64,000 bases of DNA from Argopecten irradians (taxonomy: Eukaryota; Mollusca; Bivalvia; Pectinida; Pectinidae), in contig NC_091137.1 in the NCBI RefSeq assembly GCF_041381155.1, forward strand, positions 10,163,765 through 10,227,764. The letters are read 5' to 3'. Positions within the stretch are counted from its first letter, which is position 1; each line of letters opens with the position of its first letter. The position numbers were made by a program, and so were the translations under genes. This document shows positions 58,451 to 64,000 of the stretch, piece after piece. The notes beneath the pieces were generated by a model, which was given only the letters and a program-made list of their open reading frames with translations, made no database searches and was not told the origin of the DNA.

Positions 58451-61024
58451 CCGCCAATGCCATGATCACCACCTCTGCATACACCACCAACACTACCGCC
58501 ACTACCACTGCTGCCTTTACCACAACCACTACCACTGCTGCCTACACCACCACTATCGCTACTACCACTGCTGCCTACACCACCAACACCACCGCTACTA
58601 TCACTGCTGCCTACACCACCACTATCGCTACTATCACTGCTGCCTACACCACCACTATCGCTACTATCACTGCTGCCTACACCACCACTATCGCTACTAT
58701 CACTGCTGCCTACACCATCACCACCGTCACTGCTGCCTACACAACCACTATCGCTACTATCACTGCTGCCTACACTAACACCACCGCTACTACCACTGCT
58801 GCCTACACCACCACGACCACCGCCACTGCTGCCTACACCATCACCACCACCGTCACTGCTGCCTACACCACCACCACCACCGTCACTGCTGCCTACACCA
58901 CCACTACCGCTACTATCACTGCTGCCTACACCACCACTATCGCTACTATCACTGCTGCCTACACCACCACTACCGCTACTATCACTGCTGCCTACACCAC
59001 CAACACCACCGTCACTGCTGCCTACACCAACACCACCGCTACTATCACTGCTGCCTACACCACCACCAACACCGTCACTGCTGCCTACACCACCACTATC
59101 GCTACTATCACTGCTGCCTACACCACCACTACCGCTACTATCACTGCTGCCTACACCACCACCAACACCGTCACTGCTGCCTACACCACCACCACCACCG
59201 TCACTGCTGCCTACACCACAACACCACCGCCACTGCTGCCTACACCATCACCACCACCGCCACTGCTGCCTACACCACAACACCACCGTCACTGCTGCCT
59301 ACACCACCACCACCACCGTCACTGCTGCCTACACCACCAACACCACCAACACCACCGTCACTGCTGCCTACACCACCACTACCGCTACTATCACTGCTGC
59401 CTACACCACCACCACCCGCTACTATCACTGCTGCCTACACCACCACCACCGCTACTATCACTGCTGCCTACACCACCACTATCGCTACTATCACTGCTGC
59501 CTACACCACCACTATCGCTACTATCACTGCTGCCTACACCACCACTATCGCTACTATCACTGCTGCCTACACCACCACTATCGCTACTATCAGTGCTGCC
59601 TACGCCCACCACCACCACCACCGCCACTGCTGCCTACACCATCACCACCACCGTCACTGCTGCCTACACCACCATCACTATCGCTACTATCACTGCTGCC
59701 TACACTAACACCACGACCACCGCCACTGCTGCCTACACTAACACCACGACCACCGCCACTGCTGCCTACACTAACACCACCGCTACTATCACTTCTGCCT
59801 ACACTAACACCACCGCTACTATCACTGCTGCCTACACTAACACCACCACCGCTACTATCACTGCTACCTACACCACCAACACCACCGCCACTGCTGCCTA
59901 CACCATCACCACCATCGCCACTACCACTGCTGCTAATACCAGCGCCACTACTACTGCTGCCTACACCACCACAACCCCCGCCACAACCACCGCTGCTTAC
60001 ATCACCGCCACTACCACTGCTGCCCATACCACCACCACTACCACTGCTACTAATACCACCGCCACTACAACTGCTGCCTACACCAACACCACCGCCACTA
60101 CCACTACTGCCTACACCACCACCATCGCCACTACCAATGATGCCAATACCAGCGCCACTACTACTGCTGCCTTCACCACCACCACCACCGTCACCGCCAC
60201 TACCACCGCTGCTTACACTACCACCACTACCACTGCTGCCAACACCACCGCCACTACCACTGCTGCCTACACCACAAACACCACCGTCACTGCTGCCTAA
60301 ACCACCACCATCGCCACTGCCACTGCAGTCAATACCAGCGCCACTACCACTGCTGTCTACACCACCACCATCGTACTGCCACTGCTGCCAATACCAGCGC
60401 CACTACCACTGCTGTCTACACCACAACCATCGCCACTGCCACTGCTGCCAATACCAGCGCCACTACCACTGGTGCCTACACCACAACCACCATCGCCACT
60501 ACCACCACTGCTTACACAACCGCCACTACAGCTGCTGCCAATACCACAACTACCACTGCTTCTTATACCACCGCCACTTCCACTGCTGCCACCACCACCA
60601 AAACCACCACTACTACTGCTGCTAATACCGCTGCCAATATCACCGCCACTACTACTGTTGCCACAGCCACCACTACCACTGCTGACAATACCACCGCTAC
60701 TACCATTGCTGACTACACCACCACCGACACTACCACTGCCACTGCTGCTTATACCACCGCGACTACAACTGCTATCAATACCACCGCCACTGCCACTGCT
60801 GCCAACACCACAACTACCACTGCTGTCTACGCCGCCACCACCACCACCACCACCACCACCACCACCACCACTACCTCTGCTGCTAATACCACCGTTACTA
60901 CCACTGCTGCCAATCTCAACGCCACTACCACTGCTGCAAGCACCACAACTACTACTGCTGCATACACCACCACCACTACCACTACTGCCAATACCACCGC
61001 CACTTCACTGCTGCCTACACTACA
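58451..61024. repeat. Trinucleotide-based compound minisatellite
   Basis: ACC/GCC/ACT/ATC triplets are arranged in units of 27-36 bp, most often CACTGCTGCCTACACCACCA followed by CTATCGCTACTAT (33 bp). Almost every length change is a multiple of three, so one frame stays open for over 600 codons (Thr-Ala-Tyr rich) and others encode Pro-Leu-rich or, on the minus strand, Gly-Ser-rich repeats. No start context, signal peptide or non-repetitive domain supports a gene. Confidence 0.93.
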
Positions 61025-61515
61025 ACCACCACCGCTACCAGTGCTGCCAATATCACCGCCACTACCAGTGCTGCCAATATCACCGCCACTACCAGTGCTG
61101 CCAATATCACCGCCACTACCAGTGCTGCCAATATCACCGCTACTACCAGTGCTGCCAATATCACCGCCACTACCAGTGCTGCCAATATCACCGCCACTAT
61201 CAGTGCTGCCAGTATCACCGCCACTACCAGTGCTGCCAATATCACCGCCACTACCAGTGCTGCCAATATCACCGCCACTATCAGTGCTGCTAATATCACC
61301 GCCACTACCAGTGCTGCCAATATCACCGCCACTACCAGTGCTGCCAATATCACCGCCACTATCAGTGCTGCCAATATCACCGCCACTACCAGTGCTGCCA
61401 ATATCACCGCCACTATCAGTGCTGCTAATATCACCGCCACTACCAGTGCTGCCAATATCACCGCCACTATTAGTGCTGCTAATATCACCGCCACTACCAC
61501 TGATTCCAATACCAC
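61025..61515. repeat. 27-bp minisatellite, about 18 copies
   Basis: Unit GCCAATATCACCGCCACTAC followed by CAGTGCT, very homogeneous and clearly expanded from the neighbouring array. The plus frame reads LPISPPLPV repeats; the minus frame reads VVAVILAAL repeats. Confidence 0.95.
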
Positions 61516-62690
61516 CGTCACTTTACTGCTGCCTACACCACAACCACCACCACCATGAATGAACAGAGAACGCTTGAACTCATAAGAAGCCCTCCATCCA
61601 AGGTTGAGGATTGTGGTGGTAGATAATAATGTATGTTTCTGTTACTGATAAACTTACCTGAAAAATAATGTCTATCTTATTTCACTTCCACATTATAAAG
61701 ATGAAAAGAAGAAGAAAAAATTGACACTATATAACTTAACCTGAAATCCACATGAAGTAAATAAAAAAAAATCCCAAAAAATAGGCCTATTTCAGATGGA
61801 GAAAACTTTATGTTAATTTCAAGGCATATAAATGAAAGTCTTTCTGACTCCGGGAGGTGGTAAAGTTGGCGTTATATGCCATCCAGATACTTCACCTGTG
61901 TCCCGAAAGATGAACAAAGGAAGAAAATGTTAATGAGATAAGGCTACTTGAGTTTTGGCACATCTGGAAAAAATCAGAAAAACTATTTGGACTGGTCACC
62001 AGCATTAATATCCTAAATAGACAGACAATCTGCATCGCCATTGTCCCTGTGGTTTATCTGTATGTTCTGTATGTGTTCATTGTTTTTATGTTTTTACTTC
62101 TTTGCCCTAGATATCCTAGATCATTTAGGCACGGACTTATATTACCCTCGATACTCCAGGGATTACTATCACTGTCTTTATATCCCCACCAATACTAATA
62201 GTAACCCCTGGGGTATCGAGGTTGGGACTTATGGACGTATTTACGGTAATCCATTAAAACGTCGTTACAGGTTATCACATACAGTAGGCTACACATTAAC
62301 CAATGGCTCACCTTAATGTTGTATTTATGAGCTACAACAATGCCTCATATCCTGTACTATCGATTAATGGTTATTAGTTCGGCTATGGTAATTGGAATCG
62401 TTTTGAAGTCACTAGAGTAGAATATTATTGGTTAATTATTGATTCCTATTGAAGTTGAAATCAATAAAAACACATTAAACATCTAAAGCATACATTAAAA
62501 ACCAGCTCAGAGCAATAGAGGCCCGCAAATAAACTTGAACTATATAATGGAGTAGTGCTTTAGTACGACACTATAAACCGTACAATAAAAATAAGATTGA
62601 TGAGAACTTTTTTCAAGATGAAACAATGGGAGCTGAAGATAAAAAACAAATACCAATAAAAACTTCTCCTTTTTTAAAATATGTTCCTTC
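61516..62690. other. Noncoding sequence with a hairpin
   Basis: No gene supported. A 91-codon frame at 62041-62316 runs through the hairpin at 62146-62221 and is not called. Confidence 0.4.
62146..62221. repeat. 24-bp imperfect inverted repeat
   Basis: Left arm 62146-62169 (CCTCGATACTCCAGGGATTA then CTAT) and right arm 62198-62221 pair at about 21 of 24 positions with a 28-nt loop. Possibly a remnant of a palindromic MITE. Confidence 0.75.
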
Positions 62691-62845
62691 TTTGCATAAT
62701 TCAGAGTTAGCTCTCTAGCGGGTAGGATCTAGGTAATGCCATCATATCATGAGAAAAACGTCATGTTTTCTGAAAAGTTACGATTTGAAACTAATGACGT
62801 TACAATCAATGCCTACCAGCAAGGGGGTAAGTCTGTCTACAGTTC
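62691..62845. mobile_element. MITE family 1, copy 3 (diverged)
   Basis: Left end TTTGCATAATTCAGAGTTAG with CTC and GCGGGTAGG. Right part ATGCCTACCAGCAAGGGGG then TAAGTCTGTCTACA. Same layout and spacing as the copies at 15003 and 15191, with a more degenerate right end. Confidence 0.65.
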
Positions 62846-63819
62846 TCGTTAGTTACAAAAAAACCCTTTTATTGGCTTTGTGATGAAAATGGCTTGCAAG
62901 TGAGTAGATTGAAGATAACATATCACTAATCTTCAATTTGACGTTAAATGCGTTTTATTCACTTGGGAAAGTACACGCCATTTCTGTGATTTTCTATAAC
63001 GTTATGTGGAAATGTTCATACTGAGCATAACACTAGCGATTCAATGTGGAACCAATTGGAATAGAAATACAGTTTAACATAAATAAAAATAACATCCGTT
63101 CTACGGACATAATACTCCAAGGAAATTTCTTAAAGGAATTTTCCTATAAACCTAGCCCCTACATAGGTACCAAAATCAAGATCACATTCATAAGGTCACT
63201 GAAGGCATAAACTAGTTGAAATAATAGTGCCAGACCCTTTTGCAACTTTACAGCAATAAAATATATCAACGAGTCTCCATCGAAAGTTTTGGTGTGACAA
63301 GATAACTTGAAAGCAAGAAGCCGACACACCATAATTGTACTTATAATGAGACACACTTGCCAGTCGTTTGGTAGACAGAAGAGGGTTTTTAGACGTGACC
63401 ATATGATGTAGAATTTGATTACCATGGAACAATAACATGCCTAAAGAACACGACGGGAACATCTTTACGAGTAAATTGCCATTTTAACTCCAGATGTAGT
63501 TTTGTCTTTTCAAACCACGTTAAAGCTGTGTTTCACTAAGTTCGCCTGCCTCTCATTATTTAGTATCATGCCGTTTTAGGTTGTCTGACCGTAACTCTGT
63601 TTCTTGTACATTCATATGATATGGTAACGTAACGCTGTATACAGATAACTTAATGTTTTTTTATGTTCATCAAATTATGCATTTTATTCCCAGCCACCGT
63701 ACCTTTTGGTGCTTTCTATGAAGATATAATGGTCTATTGCGTACACTAGTTAAAACAGATTCTGAGTTTATGAAATTTTGGATTCCATAATCAATGACCC
63801 TTTTTCTTCATTATTCGAT
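62846..63819. other. Noncoding sequence
   Basis: No gene or repeat recognised. Confidence 0.4.
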
Positions 63820-64000
63820 GGGGTAGCGGTGGCCGAGTAGCTAAGATGTCCTGATATGTTCAGTACAATAGGTCATCCATATCTAGGTCGCGAATTAGAA
63901 TCCCTTGTGGGGCAGTTCTCAGGTACTGACTACAGTTCCGTGGTTATTCTTCGGGTACCCCGTTTTCCTCCATGTCTTTAAGCTAGCAAATGACCGTAGC
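63820..64000 (+). mobile_element. SINE, cut by the window end
   Basis: A box TGGCCGAGTAG with CTAAGATGTCC, a degenerate B box region (CGCGAATTAGAATCCC), TGTGGGGCAGTT, AGGTACTGAC and TTCGGGTACCCCG then TTTTCCTCC. All are in the same order as the SINE at 7582-7807. The 3' end lies beyond 64000. Confidence 0.85.

Noticed and set aside
58462..60300. A 612-codon Thr-rich protein and several Pro-, Gly/Ser- and Val/Ala-rich frames on both strands
   Set aside because: Every frame is a triplet satellite with no unique domain, signal peptide or splice context.
62041..62316. 91-codon frame starting with a hydrophobic stretch resembling a signal peptide
   Set aside because: It runs through an inverted repeat, which points to repeat-derived DNA.

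Overview
This looks like a stretch of an AT-rich invertebrate animal chromosome, dominated by transposable elements and tandem repeats and poor in genes. The best guess is a bivalve-type mollusc. That rests on a tRNA-derived SINE with a CTCCGGGTACTCCGG-type body and on a dispersed repeat ending in GCCAGGTGAGCTAAAA, both of which I associate with mollusc genomes from memory. There are no bacterial or viral gene clusters. The only host coding sequence I can support is a set of short exons on the minus strand between about 24.5 and 48.6 kb (possibly to 53.5 kb). I could not identify the protein.

Layout. 0-1.2 kb is a 28-bp minisatellite. 1.6-5.5 kb is a nearly complete APE-type LINE with one nonsense codon and a 2A-like motif. 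5.7-6.3 kb holds a tRNA-like SINE head, AT microsatellites and a small inverted repeat. 6.3-10.5 kb is a three-level nest: a SINE (with an 11-bp target duplication) inside a 5'-truncated LINE, itself inside the right terminal inverted repeat of a foldback-type DNA element. 10.5-15.7 kb is noncoding with small minisatellites and two adjacent copies of a short inverted-repeat element (MITE).

15.69-23.13 kb is the most informative object: a tyrosine-recombinase (YR) retrotransposon with split direct repeats in the order A1-genes-B1-A2-B2, the Ngaro/PAT arrangement. It carries an SGNH-type hydrolase ORF, a gag with zinc-finger motifs, a frameshifted RT-RNase H and an open tyrosine recombinase. 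The hydrolase ORF is followed by a polyadenylation signal and A32, and lies between a good splice donor and an acceptor just before the gag ATG. Four copies of GTGGCGGTACGCCC sit in the 3' noncoding part.

24.2-53.5 kb is largely the body of a minus-strand host gene with long introns. The introns hold two inverted copies of a TTAA-flanked MITE (30.0 and 47.8 kb), a TIR-(GA)n element, a hairpin element, a SINE fragment, a decayed Tx1/L1-like LINE with A-tail (40.5-43.8 kb) and three minisatellites of 27, 31 and 27 bp (44.4-51.2 kb). 54.6-55.3 kb is a foldback element built from palindromic GTTCCGAGTTCCG units. 58.4-61.6 kb is a 3.1-kb trinucleotide-based minisatellite whose long open frames are compositional. 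The right end holds a further MITE copy and a SINE running off the window.

No rRNA, CRISPR or functional tRNA was seen. Limits: homologies come from motif reading only. Clade names for LINEs, exon joins and element ends are inferences, and ends are usually good to some tens of bases.
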